Translations under genes and position numbers: made by a program
The notes under the pieces: model-generated
The model's database searches: none
Told to the model about the DNA's origin: nothing
What the model saw: the letters and a program-made list of their open reading frames with translations, nothing else
From: UBA1161 sp002311745
GTDB lineage: Bacteria > Planctomycetota > Phycisphaerae > Tepidisphaerales > Tepidisphaeraceae
DNA length: 64,000 nucleotides
Assembly: GCA_050018415.1 (NCBI GenBank)
Contig: JBEKAB010000003.1
Location: 62,001 to 126,000 of the forward strand
Direction of reading: 5' to 3'
Shown here: positions 43,504 to 51,573 of the stretch, in pieces
Position numbering within the stretch: the first letter of the stretch is position 1
Layout of the letters: every line of letters begins with the position of its first letter

Positions 43504-44982
43504 GTGTCGCAGCGCATTTGCAAGTCGTATCGGGTGCTTGTCGGGTTGGAAATCCACGTTCAGCTTTGCACCAAATCCAAGATGTTTACCGGCGCGGCCA
43601 ACGGTTTTGGCGGCGAGCCCAACACCCAAGTCGACGAGCAGGTCCTGGGCCTGCCTGGCGTCCTGCCGGTCATGAACAAACGGGCCGTGGAATACGCCAT
43701 CAAAGTCGGCCTGGCGCTGAACTGCCAAGTCGCCCGCCGCACCAAGTGGGACCGCAAAAGCTATTACTACCCCGACCTGCCCAAGAACTATCAGATCAGC
43801 CAGTACGATAACCCCCTGTGCTACCAGGGCGAGTTCGAGCTGGTGCGCAAGGATGGCACCACCTGCAAAATCCGCATCCGCCGGGCCCACCTCGAGGAAG
43901 ATGCCGGAAAACTCCTGCACGAAGCCCCGGGCGGATACCCCATCGACTTCAGCATCGTCGACCTCAACCGCGCCGGCACCCCCCTGCTGGAAGTCGTCAC
44001 CGAGCCGGACCTGGCCAGCCCCCAGGACGTCGCCCTCTTCGCTCAGGAGCTGCAAAAGTTGGTGCAGTTCCTCGGCGTCAGCCAGGGCCAGATGCAGATG
44101 GGCCACATGCGCTTCGAGCCCAACATCAATGTCCACATCACCGATCAGGACGACCAAGTCCACAAAACCGCCATCACCGAGATCAAAAACCTCAACAGCT
44201 TCAGCGTCCTGGAGCGCGCCTGCGCTTACGAAGTGCAGCGGCAAATCAGCCAGTGGCAGGAGACGGGCTCCCTGGGCCGCAAGAGCACCCATGGGTGGGA
44301 TGAAGCCACGCAGACCACCTTCCTGCAGCGCGACAAGGAAGAGGCGCACGATTACCGCTATTTCCCCGACCCCGATCTGGTTCCGGTGGAAGTTTCCGAC
44401 CAGTGGCTGGCCGAGCTGAAGTCGCAGATCGGCGAATTGCCCGCGGCGCGGCGCCGGCGCTACGTCGAGGCCCTGGGCCTGCCCGCCACCGATGCCGCCA
44501 TCTTGGCCTCCGACCGCGCCACCGGCGATTTTTACGAAGCCGCCGTCGCCGCCGGCGGCGAGCCCAAACGCGTCAGCAACCTCATCCTCGCCCACGGCCG
44601 CCGCCTGGCCAACACCAAAGCCGTTGCCCTGAGCGACATCGGCATCTCCCCCAAGCGATTTGGCGAAGTGGCCAAGCTCATCGACGCCAACAAAATCGCC
44701 GCCAGCAGCGCTGGTGCTCTGTTCGACAAGCTGGCCGAGGACGATTGTCCAGCCGAAAAGCTGGCCGCCGACCTGGGGCTGTTGCAGGTCAGCGACGCCG
44801 GCGCCATCGACGCCGCCATCGATACCGTGATTGCCGCCAATCCCAAGCCGCTTCAGGATTATCGCGCCGGCAAGCAGACCGCCTTCGGCGCCCTGGTCGG
44901 CCTGGTCATGAAAAACGGCAAAGGCCTCAACCCCAAAATGGTACAGGAGGCGCTGAAGCGCAAACTCGACAACACCCATTGA
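43504..44982 (+). CDS. gatB: Aspartyl/glutamyl-tRNA amidotransferase subunit B
   Basis: GatB binds mischarged Glu-tRNA-Gln or Asp-tRNA-Asn and phosphorylates the acid before GatA supplies ammonia. The GTG at 43504 (GGAG 9 nt upstream) gives 492 residues. Landmarks are YRVLVGLEIHVQLCTKSKMF, NTQVDEQVLGLPGVLPVMNK, KSYYYPDLPKNYQISQYD, RAHLEEDAGKLLHE, DLNRAGTPLLEVVTEPD and the C-terminal tail-domain KGLNPKMVQEALKR. gatA and gatC are not in the window. The open frame upstream of 43504 runs antisense to the PilZ gene and is not used. Confidence 0.96.
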   Translation: MSQRICKSYRVLVGLEIHVQLCTKSKMFTGAANGFGGEPNTQVDEQVLGLPGVLPVMNKRAVEYAIKVGLALNCQVARRTKWDRKSYYYPDLPKNYQISQYDNPLCYQGEFELVRKDGTTCKIRIRRAHLEEDAGKLLHEAPGGYPIDFSIVDLNRAGTPLLEVVTEPDLASPQDVALFAQELQKLVQFLGVSQGQMQMGHMRFEPNINVHITDQDDQVHKTAITEIKNLNSFSVLERACAYEVQRQISQWQETGSLGRKSTHGWDEATQTTFLQRDKEEAHDYRYFPDPDLVPVEVSDQWLAELKSQIGELPAARRRRYVEALGLPATDAAILASDRATGDFYEAAVAAGGEPKRVSNLILAHGRRLANTKAVALSDIGISPKRFGEVAKLIDANKIAASSAGALFDKLAEDDCPAEKLAADLGLLQVSDAGAIDAAIDTVIAANPKPLQDYRAGKQTAFGALVGLVMKNGKGLNPKMVQEALKRKLDNTH

Positions 44983-45042
44983 CGAACACGCTGGTATAGT
45001 CTAGGATATACGCCACTCGGGAGCATACCATGGAGAAGTGGC

Positions 45043-45234
45043 ATGCCCAACGTAGAGCGTTTCGCGGAGTTGCGGCGGTTATTGGAGCGTGATGGTTGGA
45101 CGTTGGTGCGGATCAAAGGCTCCCACCACATTTTTCATAAACCTGGAGTTCGGCAACTGGTCATTCCGGTGCATCGCGGCACAGTGAAACCGTGGTATGT
45201 CAAGCAAATCCGGCAAATCCTCCAAGGCCATTGA
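45043..45234 (+). CDS. hicA: HicA-type mRNA interferase toxin
   Basis: The 63-residue product has the HicA/YcfA double-stranded RNA-binding fold: ELRRLLERDGWTLVRIKGSH with the catalytic His in GSHHIFHKPG (about residue 28), then VIPVHRGTVKPWYVKQI. HicA toxins cleave mRNA and are neutralised by HicB. GGAG lies 11 nt before the ATG. The next gene overlaps its end by 38 bp and is the cognate HicB. The toxin-first order is normal for HicAB. Confidence 0.9.
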   Translation: MPNVERFAELRRLLERDGWTLVRIKGSHHIFHKPGVRQLVIPVHRGTVKPWYVKQIRQILQGH

Positions 45235-45604
45235 TCGGCCGTTCGACCCTGACGTGCTTCGTCGCGCCAGAAAAATCGCCGAATCGTACCAGATTGTGAT
45301 TCAATTCGAGGACGGCGAATATTATGGCCGCGGCGTTGAGCTTCCCAACGCGATGAACGACGGCAAGACGCCGGACGAGTGTGTTGCGGCGACCCGCGAC
45401 ATCCTGACCACGCTGGTGGCGTATATGCTGGAAAACGGCGAAACGCCACCACCCCCGGCGTCGGAGAACAAGCGGACCGAGCAGATCAACATTCGTCTGA
45501 CGGCTGAAGAAAAACTGCGGCTCGAAGAAGCCGCTCGAAGCAAGGGATTTCGCGGAGTCAGCGATTTCGTCAGGACCGCGAGCCTGTCCACATTGGGCAA
45601 ATGA
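45197..45604 (+). CDS. hicB: HicB-type antitoxin
   Basis: The 135-residue product starts inside hicA. Residues about 30-75 form the HicB degraded-RNase H fold (IVIQFEDGEYYGRGVELPN, DGKTPDECVAATRDIL). The C-terminal part (about 95-135; INIRLTAEEKLRLEEAARSK, SDFVRTASLSTL) is a ribbon-helix-helix DNA-binding domain used for operon autoregulation. The usual HicB pattern is therefore complete. The start could be slightly further downstream, as no clear ribosome-binding site is seen. Confidence 0.88.
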   Translation: MSSKSGKSSKAIDRPFDPDVLRRARKIAESYQIVIQFEDGEYYGRGVELPNAMNDGKTPDECVAATRDILTTLVAYMLENGETPPPPASENKRTEQINIRLTAEEKLRLEEAARSKGFRGVSDFVRTASLSTLGK

Positions 45605-45619
45605 CGGTTTTTTCGCTTC

Positions 45620-45793
45620 ATGGCTATCGCGCCCATGTCCAATCGCCGGCCGATCCGCCCCTACGGAGCGTTTCACCGCTCCAAGCGCCGCAGCCGTGTC
45701 GACACCCTGGTCATCCTCGAAGGCCCGGCGCGCCCTCGCGGCATCCGCCGTGCCCTGTCGGCCATCGCGCGCCTGGTCTTTCGCCGTCGTTGA
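45620..45793 (+). CDS. Possible small basic protein
   Basis: A 57-residue frame (ATG 45620, or ATG 45635) fills the gap between hicB and the DUF971 gene and ends 2 nt before the latter. It is very Arg-rich (NRRPIRPYGAFHRSKRRSR, then RRALSAIARLVFRRR). No family is recognised and there is no Shine-Dalgarno. Its tight spacing to the next gene is the main argument for it. Confidence 0.3.
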   Translation: MAIAPMSNRRPIRPYGAFHRSKRRSRVDTLVILEGPARPRGIRRALSAIARLVFRRR

Positions 45794-45795
45794 AA

Positions 45796-46125
45796 ATGTC
45801 CGCCTCGCAAGCCACCCCCGCCAAGCTCGATCTCAAGCGCGATGAGAAACTGGAAATCCTCTGGACCGACGGGACGCGCAGCGTCTACACCGTGGCGTAT
45901 CTCCGCTCGATGTGCCCCTGCGCCGCCTGCAAGCAGATTCGCCAGGACCAGCAGGCGCAAAAGTCGCGACTGAATATTCTGCCCGGCAACTACGCCAAGC
46001 CGCTATCCGTCGTCCACGCCGAACTGGTCGGCAACTACGCCCTGCGCATCGACTGGTCGGACGATCACGGCAGCGGCATCTACTCTTTCGAGTATCTGCG
46101 CTCGATCAGCCCCGGCGAGAGCTAA
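45796..46125 (+). CDS. DUF971 (GBBH-like) domain protein
   Basis: The 109-residue product starts at ATG 45796. It matches the DUF971/gamma-butyrobetaine-hydroxylase N-terminal-like family: LEILWTDGTRSVYTVAYLRSMCPCAAC (about residues 20-47), then VVHAELVGNYALRIDWSDDHGSGIYSFEYLRSI. The CPCAAC cysteines are a common feature and may bind metal. In many bacteria the domain is linked to iron-sulfur proteins such as Mrp, but no such gene is adjacent, so the role is open. Confidence 0.88.
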   Translation: MSASQATPAKLDLKRDEKLEILWTDGTRSVYTVAYLRSMCPCAACKQIRQDQQAQKSRLNILPGNYAKPLSVVHAELVGNYALRIDWSDDHGSGIYSFEYLRSISPGES

Positions 46126-46143
46126 GCGCTGCGTCTCTTGGGC

Positions 46144-46173
46144 TTGGCGTCTCGGCGGCTAGCGGCGTATACT
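46144..46173 (+). promoter_or_regulatory. tRNA-Leu promoter
   Basis: TTGGCG (46144-46149) and TATACT (46168-46173) are 18 nt apart. The tRNA 5' end begins 11 nt after the -10 element, which leaves almost no 5' leader. Confidence 0.6.
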
Positions 46174-46183
46174 CATCCACCAC

Positions 46184-46265
46184 GCCCAGGTGGCGGAATT
46201 GGCAGACGCACTACTTTGAGGTGGTAGCGCCGCAAGGCGTGCAGGTTCAAATCCTGTCCTGGGCA
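46184..46265 (+). tRNA. tRNA-Leu (GAG)
   Basis: GCCCAGG at the 5' end pairs with CCTGGGC at 46258-46264, with A as discriminator. The D-arm (GGCGGAATTGGCAGACGC), the anticodon stem CTACT/GGTAG with loop TTGAGGT (anticodon GAG), a long variable arm as expected for Leu, and the T-arm CAGGTTCAAATCCTG are all present. CCA is not encoded. Confidence 0.95.
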
Positions 46266-46294
46266 CTGCGCCAGCGCTCCTCCGAGCCGGGGAC

Positions 46295-47509
46295 TCACAA
46301 CGATAACACCAGCGACACTTCGCCGCCGAGTTCGGTGAAGTGCCGGGCAAAGTCGCCGGAGAATCCCGCGCGGAGGAGCGTGCCGCTGCCGATCTTCCAG
46401 CCGACGCCGGCGGTGGGCGTCCAATAGTTGGGCACCGCGCCGTGATGGAGGAAATTGCTGTAGGCGCCGCCGGCGTCGAAAATCAATTCTCCGCCGTTGG
46501 GCTGATACGTCGCCTGCACGCCGTTCTTGAGCAGCCACTGATCCACCGGCACGTCGAAGTTGTAGCTGCCGACGGTGACGCCGACGTTGCCGATGTAATC
46601 GATCTGATCGGCCAGCGTGAAGGTGAAGTCGCCCATGCGATAAGAAAGGCTGCTGGTACCGCCCCCGCCCACCAGGATGGAGCCCTCGGCCAGGTCGTAG
46701 GAGCCCGAGATTCCGCCGAAACCCCAGGGAGTGAACTGCCAATTGAGCCCATCTTCATCCGGTGCACGCCGGATGAACGTGACGGGCAGGCCGATGATCT
46801 CGGCGACCGTGACGACGGCGCTTCCGGCGACGGAGCGATAGTCGACATCGGTAATCAGATCGAGGCCGACGTTTTCGGTGAAACGGATGTCGCCGCCGAA
46901 GGAGACCCCCCCGAAGTTGCCGTTAAGCCCCGCGGCGCGCGATGTGCCGCCGTCCACGTCCAACGGCATCGGCGCGACGTGCTGCGGATCGTACACGCTC
47001 TGCGTGAGCGACGGCTCGAGACCGAAGCGGTTGAACGCGTCATCCGCAATCAGCGCCGTCGACGCCAGCGGGTTGCCGTCGATGGATGCCACCAACGACA
47101 TCCTGTTCATCGAGATCAAGAATTGGGCGTAAGCGTTGGCCCCGTCGCTCTTGATGAAATTCTCGATCTGGGTTTGCAGATCGGAGGAGCTGGTGCCGGT
47201 GAACGTTCGGGTGAACCCGGTGCTGGGAAAGGTCAGCGTCGCCTGGGTATGCGCCGCGTTTTCCGTGAACACCGCGGCGTTGGGCACGCCGCCGTACGTC
47301 AGCGTGCCGCTAAAACCCTGGCCGGCCAAGACGGTGAACTGATCTTCCTGGTTGATTAAATGATTGGTCAGGTCGATGATATTGCGTCCGCCGACGGTCA
47401 CGGTGGTCCCGCTCGTGCCCGTGGCCGAGAGCGAGAAGAATTGATCCGCCCTGGCAAAACCGATCGCCATCCCCAGCACCACCGCAAAAATAGTTCCAAT
47501 GCGCCCCAT
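46295..47509 (-). CDS. Secreted protein, probable outer-membrane beta-barrel
   Basis: ATG 47509 is chosen because AAAGGAGG lies 7 nt upstream. The 404-residue product has a signal peptide (MGRIGTIFAVVLGMAIGFARA) and then Gly/Thr/Ser-rich sequence with alternating hydrophobic residues. The last 200 residues read as repeated beta strands with glycine turns (YRSVAGSAVVTVAEIIGLPV, GVTVGSYNFDVPVDQW, LLRAGFSGDFARHF, GGEVSLVLSL), typical of a barrel or autotransporter-like surface protein. No named family is recognised. It converges with tRNA-Leu. Confidence 0.65.
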   Translation of the reverse strand: MGRIGTIFAVVLGMAIGFARADQFFSLSATGTSGTTVTVGGRNIIDLTNHLINQEDQFTVLAGQGFSGTLTYGGVPNAAVFTENAAHTQATLTFPSTGFTRTFTGTSSSDLQTQIENFIKSDGANAYAQFLISMNRMSLVASIDGNPLASTALIADDAFNRFGLEPSLTQSVYDPQHVAPMPLDVDGGTSRAAGLNGNFGGVSFGGDIRFTENVGLDLITDVDYRSVAGSAVVTVAEIIGLPVTFIRRAPDEDGLNWQFTPWGFGGISGSYDLAEGSILVGGGGTSSLSYRMGDFTFTLADQIDYIGNVGVTVGSYNFDVPVDQWLLKNGVQATYQPNGGELIFDAGGAYSNFLHHGAVPNYWTPTAGVGWKIGSGTLLRAGFSGDFARHFTELGGEVSLVLSL

Positions 47510-47602
47510 AGAAGTGCCTCCTTTCATGAATGGACCAGCATTTTTTACCGAGGAGCACGGGGCAAATCCACCCCTTCCTACTTCTCTGGCAATTCGCGAA
47601 CG

Positions 47603-48274
47603 TCAAGTTGAGCCCACGGACGCATCAAGGCCAACGAACGAAAATCCTTCCCCTCTCAACCGCGCAATCAGAGATGATGTGATTTCGATCACGCGCAAAT
47701 CCAAATCCGAATCGCTCAGGTTCTTCTGCCTCATTTCCGAGGCCGGAACGTAATCGTGCAGCAGAACAATGCCGCCGTTGATCGCCTGCAGGCGCGACAC
47801 GATCATGTTCACGCAACCGGCTACATTCTGCCCTTGGCGGAAGGTGATCTCCCAATCCTGGCCGTCGGCATCCCATCCCACCGGCCCGCAATAGCCCTTG
47901 ACCGCAAAGTCACCACAGCCGTAGGGCGGCCTAAACCAAATGGCCTTACCCAGATAATCGCGTACCTTGGCGCGGCACCGCTTGAGTTGTTGCTTGGCTA
48001 TCGCCGCGGAAGAAAAGGGCTTGTGTTCATCTCCATGCAGAGCGATGCCATGGCCACAGTCCACGATGACGTCCAGAGCGCCGCGGTGAAGCGGAACGTT
48101 TTCGCCGAGCACGAAAAACATCGCGGGTACCTTCTCCTGGCGGAGCAGTCTCGCCAGGTCGGCCGATTGCGGGCCGGGACCGTCATCGAACGTCAGCGCC
48201 ACGCACCGCGGAGGAAGCGGAGGCGAGCCGCTGAGCTTGCGAAAGTTCTCAGGCTCGCCGTTCATCGGGCGCAT
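47603..48274 (-). CDS. NodB-type polysaccharide deacetylase
   Basis: The product of about 223 residues (ATG 48274, or 48265) has the NodB homology domain: VALTFDDGPGPQSADL with the metal-binding Asp pair (motif 1), ALHGDEHKPF equivalent to the HxxxH motif 2, WFRPPYGCG (motif 3) and VLLHDYVPAS (motif 5). There is no signal peptide, so it may act in the cytoplasm or be secreted by other means. It would remove acetyl groups from N-acetyl sugars of a polysaccharide or glycolipid. Its first codons overlap the end of the hemL remnant, so it was probably the native downstream neighbour of hemL before the toxin-antitoxin insertion. Confidence 0.85.
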   Translation of the reverse strand: MRPMNGEPENFRKLSGSPPLPPRCVALTFDDGPGPQSADLARLLRQEKVPAMFFVLGENVPLHRGALDVIVDCGHGIALHGDEHKPFSSAAIAKQQLKRCRAKVRDYLGKAIWFRPPYGCGDFAVKGYCGPVGWDADGQDWEITFRQGQNVAGCVNMIVSRLQAINGGIVLLHDYVPASEMRQKNLSDSDLDLRVIEITSSLIARLRGEGFSFVGLDASVGST

Positions 48275-48300
48275 TTTCGCCGGCGCTGCCAGACGCCGCA

Positions 48301-48446
48301 ACGCGGCCGACCGATTTCATCGCCTTTTTCGCGGCCGCGATGGTCCGGTCGATGTGATCTTGGCCGTGGTCAAGGCCGATGAACCAGGCCTCGAACTTAC
48401 TGGGGGGTAGGAAAATTCCTTGCTCAAGCATGGCGTGAAAGAACGC
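48301..48446 (-). pseudogene. Remnant of hemL 3' end (direct repeat copy)
   Basis: About 146 bp match 49284-49429 with 12 mismatches by my count (about 92%), and a 3-nt in-frame deletion follows. It encodes FFHAMLEQGIFLPPSKFEAW and the rest of the HemL C-terminus (MKSVGRV). Upstream of the match the frame continues into unrelated sequence (WGTNTGQLCWSVDPKTYA) and downstream into a short tail ending at 48249. It is not a functional enzyme. Confidence 0.9.
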
Positions 48447-48521
48447 GTACGTCTTGGGATCAACGGACCAGCAGAGCTGTCCCGTGTTCGTCCCCCAGCC
48501 TGAGGTCTCGTTCACGAACCT

Positions 48522-48941
48522 TTACTTGATGGTCACGGCCAGGTTGACACCTTCGTCGGCCGCCGCTTCGGACAGGGATTCATCGAGGGAGGCCAAGGGC
48601 AAGCCCAAACGCATCGCGAGTTCGAGGTATGCCGCGTCGTACGCGCTGAGCGTGTGCTTTTCGGCCAACCGTTGCACGTCGCGGCGTTGGTCCGCGGTCA
48701 GAGCCGGCTGCAACGTCACCGGCAACCGGTCAAACGCTTCAGAAAGTTGCTTGAGCTGCCTGCCCGAAATCCGTTTGCGACGCTCGGCCATGAGCAGGAT
48801 ATTCGTCACTTCGAGTTGCAGCAGCCCAGGCGCCGTCGCACCCTCGCGAGCGATCCGATTTGCCAGCTTGTCGCATGCTTCGCTCGCTTCGTGCGGCAGG
48901 AACAGGCTTGCCACAAACGAAGCATCGATCACGAATTTCAT
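48522..48941 (-). CDS. PIN-domain toxin (VapC-like)
   Basis: The start at ATG 48941 overlaps the antitoxin stop (ATGA). The 139-residue product has the PIN acidic set: MKFVIDASFVASLFLPHE (first Asp, residue 6), LLQLEVTNIL (Glu about 42), TLSAYDAAYLELAMRLGLPL (Asp about 97) and LASLDESL (last Asp). PIN toxins are Mg-dependent RNases that often cut tRNA or rRNA. It lies between the antitoxin and the hemL remnant, inside a direct repeat of the hemL end. Confidence 0.9.
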   Translation of the reverse strand: MKFVIDASFVASLFLPHEASEACDKLANRIAREGATAPGLLQLEVTNILLMAERRKRISGRQLKQLSEAFDRLPVTLQPALTADQRRDVQRLAEKHTLSAYDAAYLELAMRLGLPLASLDESLSEAAADEGVNLAVTIK

Positions 48942-49204
48942 CGGCGGCCTTCGTTTTTCCAAGAATGGATCTCATCACGGGAGGCCTTTTTGCCGCCCGC
49001 TCGAAGTGATGCCCGCACCTCACGAAACGCCGCCAGTGCCAAGTTCCCCTCCTCGGCCGACCGCTTTTTGGCGGGCACGAGCTTGGCGACCGGCTGGCCG
49101 TGTCGGGTGATCACCAATTCCTCGCCGGCGGCCACCCGGTCAAGCAGTCGGCCAAGGCGGTTCTTGGCATCGAAGGCGGTAACCATTTGTGAGCGGGAGA
49201 CCAT
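48938..49204 (-). CDS. Phd/YefM-type antitoxin
   Basis: The 88-residue product shows the Phd/YefM pattern: VTAFDAKNRLGRLLDRVAAG then EELVITRHGQPVAKLVPAKK (residues 8-47, DNA-binding and dimer part). A charged flexible C-terminus (ASRDEIHSWKNEGRR) would wrap around the toxin. It precedes and overlaps the PIN toxin by 4 nt, the usual antitoxin-first order. The 72-bp gap to hemL must hold the module promoter. Confidence 0.9.
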   Translation of the reverse strand: MVSRSQMVTAFDAKNRLGRLLDRVAAGEELVITRHGQPVAKLVPAKKRSAEEGNLALAAFREVRASLRAGGKKASRDEIHSWKNEGRR

Positions 49205-49276
49205 GCCTTTAGTCTAGACCATCTGGCTAGGACAAGCAAACGACCCTTTTGATTGCCGCATCGCGTGGGGCGGCGA

Positions 49277-50596
49277 CTAGTCGACGCGGCCGACCGCCTT
49301 CATGGCTTTTTTCGTGGCCGCGATGGTCCGGTCGATGTGCTCTTGGCCATGGGCAAGGCCGATGAACCAGGCCTCGAACTTACTGGGGGGCAGGAAAATT
49401 CCCTGCTCGAGCATGGCGTGGAAGAACGCCGCGTACGCCTGGGCATCGCACGCGGTCGCCTGCTGGTAATTGGTCACTGCGCCGCCGCTGTGGCTCACGA
49501 AAAAGGGCGTCAGCATCGACCCCACGCGATTGACCGCCAGCGGCACGCTCGCCTCATCCGCGGCTGCCCGCAGCCCCGCGGCCAGCGCCTCGCCGCGCTG
49601 CTCCAAGCTCTCGTACGTCCCCGGCTCCTTGAGAATCCGCAGCGTCTCCAGCCCGGCGCTGGTTGCCAACGGATTTCCGCTGAGCGTTCCGGCCTGATAG
49701 ACCGCCCCCGCCGGGCTGATCTTCTCCATCAGTTGCCGCGAGCCGCCGTACGCGCCCACCGGCAGTCCGCCGCCGATGATCTTGCCCAGGCACGTCAAGT
49801 CCGGCTTGATCCCGTACAGCACCTGCGCTCCGCCCCAGGCGACGCGGAAACCGGTCATGACTTCATCAAAAATCAGCAGGGTTCCGCGTGCGTCGCAAAG
49901 CTGTCGCAATCCCTGCAAGTACCCCGCCGCCGGTGGAACCACGCCCATGTTCCCCGCCACCGGCTCGACGATGAAACACGCCAACTCATCGGCGTATTTG
50001 CCGAAGACTTCCTTGGCCGCATCGAGATCGTTGTACGGGACCACTACCGTCAGCGCGGCAACCGCCGCCGGCACGCCCGGACTCGACGGCGTGCCCAGCG
50101 TCAGCGCCCCGCTGCCGGCTTGGACGAGCAAACCATCGGCATGTCCGTGATACCCGCCCGCGCATTTGACGATCTTGTCTCGCCCCGTGGCCGCGCGGGC
50201 CAGGCGAATGGCGCTCATGACCGCTTCGGTGCCGCTGTTGACGAAGCGCAGCATCTGCACGGATGGAATAGCCGCGACGATCTCGCCGGCCAGCAGCGTT
50301 TCCGTTTCCGTCGGCGCCCCGAAGCTGGTTCCGCGTCCCACCGCCTTGCTGATCGCCGCCACCACGCGCTCGTGGGCGTGTCCCGCGATCAGCGGCCCGT
50401 AGCTGGCCACGTAATCAATGTACGAATGGCCGTCGATGTCCTTGACGATGCACCCGGTTGCCTCGCGGATGAAGATCGGCGTCCCGCCCACCGCCGCAAA
50501 CGCCCGCACCGGCGACGACACGCCCCCCGGCATCACCCGCTTGGCCTTGGCAAACGCCGCCTGCGACTGCTTCCGCGATCGCCCGCTTTCTTGCAT
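49277..50596 (-). CDS. hemL: Glutamate-1-semialdehyde 2,1-aminomutase
   Basis: HemL converts glutamate-1-semialdehyde to 5-aminolevulinate, the second C5-pathway step after HemA (62.1-63.4 kb). The 439-residue class III aminotransferase-like product has PGGVSSPVRAFAAVGG, NSGTEAVMSAIRLAR, KCAGGYHGHAD, LIFDEVMTGFRVA, the PLP lysine in LGKIIGGGLPVGAYGG (about residue 270) and the C-terminal FFHAMLEQGIFLPPSKFEAW. The gene is full length. Its last 146 bp are repeated 983 bp downstream, beyond a toxin-antitoxin pair. Confidence 0.97.
   Translation of the reverse strand: MQESGRSRKQSQAAFAKAKRVMPGGVSSPVRAFAAVGGTPIFIREATGCIVKDIDGHSYIDYVASYGPLIAGHAHERVVAAISKAVGRGTSFGAPTETETLLAGEIVAAIPSVQMLRFVNSGTEAVMSAIRLARAATGRDKIVKCAGGYHGHADGLLVQAGSGALTLGTPSSPGVPAAVAALTVVVPYNDLDAAKEVFGKYADELACFIVEPVAGNMGVVPPAAGYLQGLRQLCDARGTLLIFDEVMTGFRVAWGGAQVLYGIKPDLTCLGKIIGGGLPVGAYGGSRQLMEKISPAGAVYQAGTLSGNPLATSAGLETLRILKEPGTYESLEQRGEALAAGLRAAADEASVPLAVNRVGSMLTPFFVSHSGGAVTNYQQATACDAQAYAAFFHAMLEQGIFLPPSKFEAWFIGLAHGQEHIDRTIAATKKAMKAVGRVD
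49284..49432. repeat. Direct repeat arm within the hemL 3' end
   Basis: This is the intact copy of the sequence repeated at 48301-48446. The longest exact stretches include GCCGATGAACCAGGCCTCGA and the following ACTTACTGGGGGG. The two arms enclose the Phd-type/PIN toxin-antitoxin pair and nothing else. Confidence 0.9.
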
Positions 50597-50636
50597 CGCC
50601 CGTCACCCGCTAAGGGCCGCCGCCCGGCGCACGCCG

Positions 50637-51452
50637 CTACTGCCCCACTTCGATGCGGACGTATTTCTCCAGGTCGGCTCCCTTGCTCTTGAGGAAATTG
50701 GCCACCGATCCTTTGAACACCTCGGCGTTGATGAACTCCTGATCGAGCAGGACCTTTTCGGCGTAAAAGCTGTTGAGCTTTCCCTCGGCGATTTTTTCGG
50801 CGATGGCCTGCGGCTTGCCCGTCAACTTCGCCTGCTCGACGGCGATCTCCTTTTCCTTGGCCACCAGCTCCGCCGGCACGTCCCGCCGCGCCAGCGCGAT
50901 CGGCCGCGCCGCCGCGATGTGCATGGACAGGTTCCGCACCACCTCCTGGTCCGCATTTCCCGCCACCGCCACCAGCACCGCGATCTTGCCTTTGCCGCCC
51001 GCGCTGTAGATGTATTTCCCAATCACGCCGGAATGGCTCGCCAGCGTCGCCGACCGGCCGATCTGGATGTTCTCTCCCGTCTGCTGGGCCACGCTGACCA
51101 GCTCCGCCTTCAGCGCCCCGTCTTCCGCCAGTTTTGCGTCGGGATTTTCCAGCAGTTTCTGGGCCGCCGCTTCCGCGATCCTGCCCACCGGCTCGCTCTT
51201 GGCGGTGAAGTCGGTATTGCAGTTGATCTCGACGATCACCCCGCGTTTGCCGTCGCCCGAAACCGCCGCGGTGACGCGCCCCTCGGTGGCCGCCCGTCCG
51301 ATGATCGACGTTTTAACCCCCTTCTTGCGGAAGGATTCGATCGCCTTCTCCACGTCGCCGCCGGTTTCGGCCAGCGCCCGCTTGCATTCCATCATGCCCA
51401 GGCCGGTTTTGCCCCGAAGTTCGTTGACCAGTTTGGCCGTGATTTCCGCCAT
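50637..51452 (-). CDS. tsf: Elongation factor Ts
   Basis: EF-Ts recycles EF-Tu by GDP release. ATG 51452 with GGAG 6-8 nt upstream gives 271 residues starting MAEITAKLVNELRGKTGLGM then MECKRALAETGGD, the family N-terminal domain. INCNTDFTAKSE marks the core domain and the C-terminal half has HIAAARPIALARRDVP. The longer open frame (to 51497) reads into a palindromic repeat. It follows rpsB on the same strand, the common order, across a 121-bp repeat-containing gap. Confidence 0.96.
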   Translation of the reverse strand: MAEITAKLVNELRGKTGLGMMECKRALAETGGDVEKAIESFRKKGVKTSIIGRAATEGRVTAAVSGDGKRGVIVEINCNTDFTAKSEPVGRIAEAAAQKLLENPDAKLAEDGALKAELVSVAQQTGENIQIGRSATLASHSGVIGKYIYSAGGKGKIAVLVAVAGNADQEVVRNLSMHIAAARPIALARRDVPAELVAKEKEIAVEQAKLTGKPQAIAEKIAEGKLNSFYAEKVLLDQEFINAEVFKGSVANFLKSKGADLEKYVRIEVGQ

Positions 51453-51472
51453 GAAAACTCCAATGAATTTCA

Positions 51473-51565
51473 GCCACAGATTCAAAGACAGATGCACACA
51501 GATGCCATTTCAAATCTCAAATTTGAAATTTGAAATCTGAAATCCCATCTGTGTTCATCTGTGGC
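51473..51565. repeat. CACAGATG-type inverted repeat between rpsB and tsf
   Basis: GCCACAGATTCAAAGACAGA then TGCACACAGATG at the left pairs imperfectly with CATCTGTGTTCATCTGTGGC at the right. The centre holds nested AT-rich palindromes (CAAATTTGAAATTTG). On the minus strand it separates the rpsB stop from the tsf start and could act as an attenuator or processing site. Confidence 0.75.
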
Positions 51566-51573
51566 AATATGAT

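Noticed and set aside
43486..44979. 497-codon open frame antisense to gatB
   Set aside because: No family pattern, no ribosome-binding site, and gatB is certain on the other strand.
48249..48515. Separate 88-codon gene
   Set aside because: Its central part is the duplicated hemL 3' end; the flanks are unrelated, so it is a remnant, not a gene.
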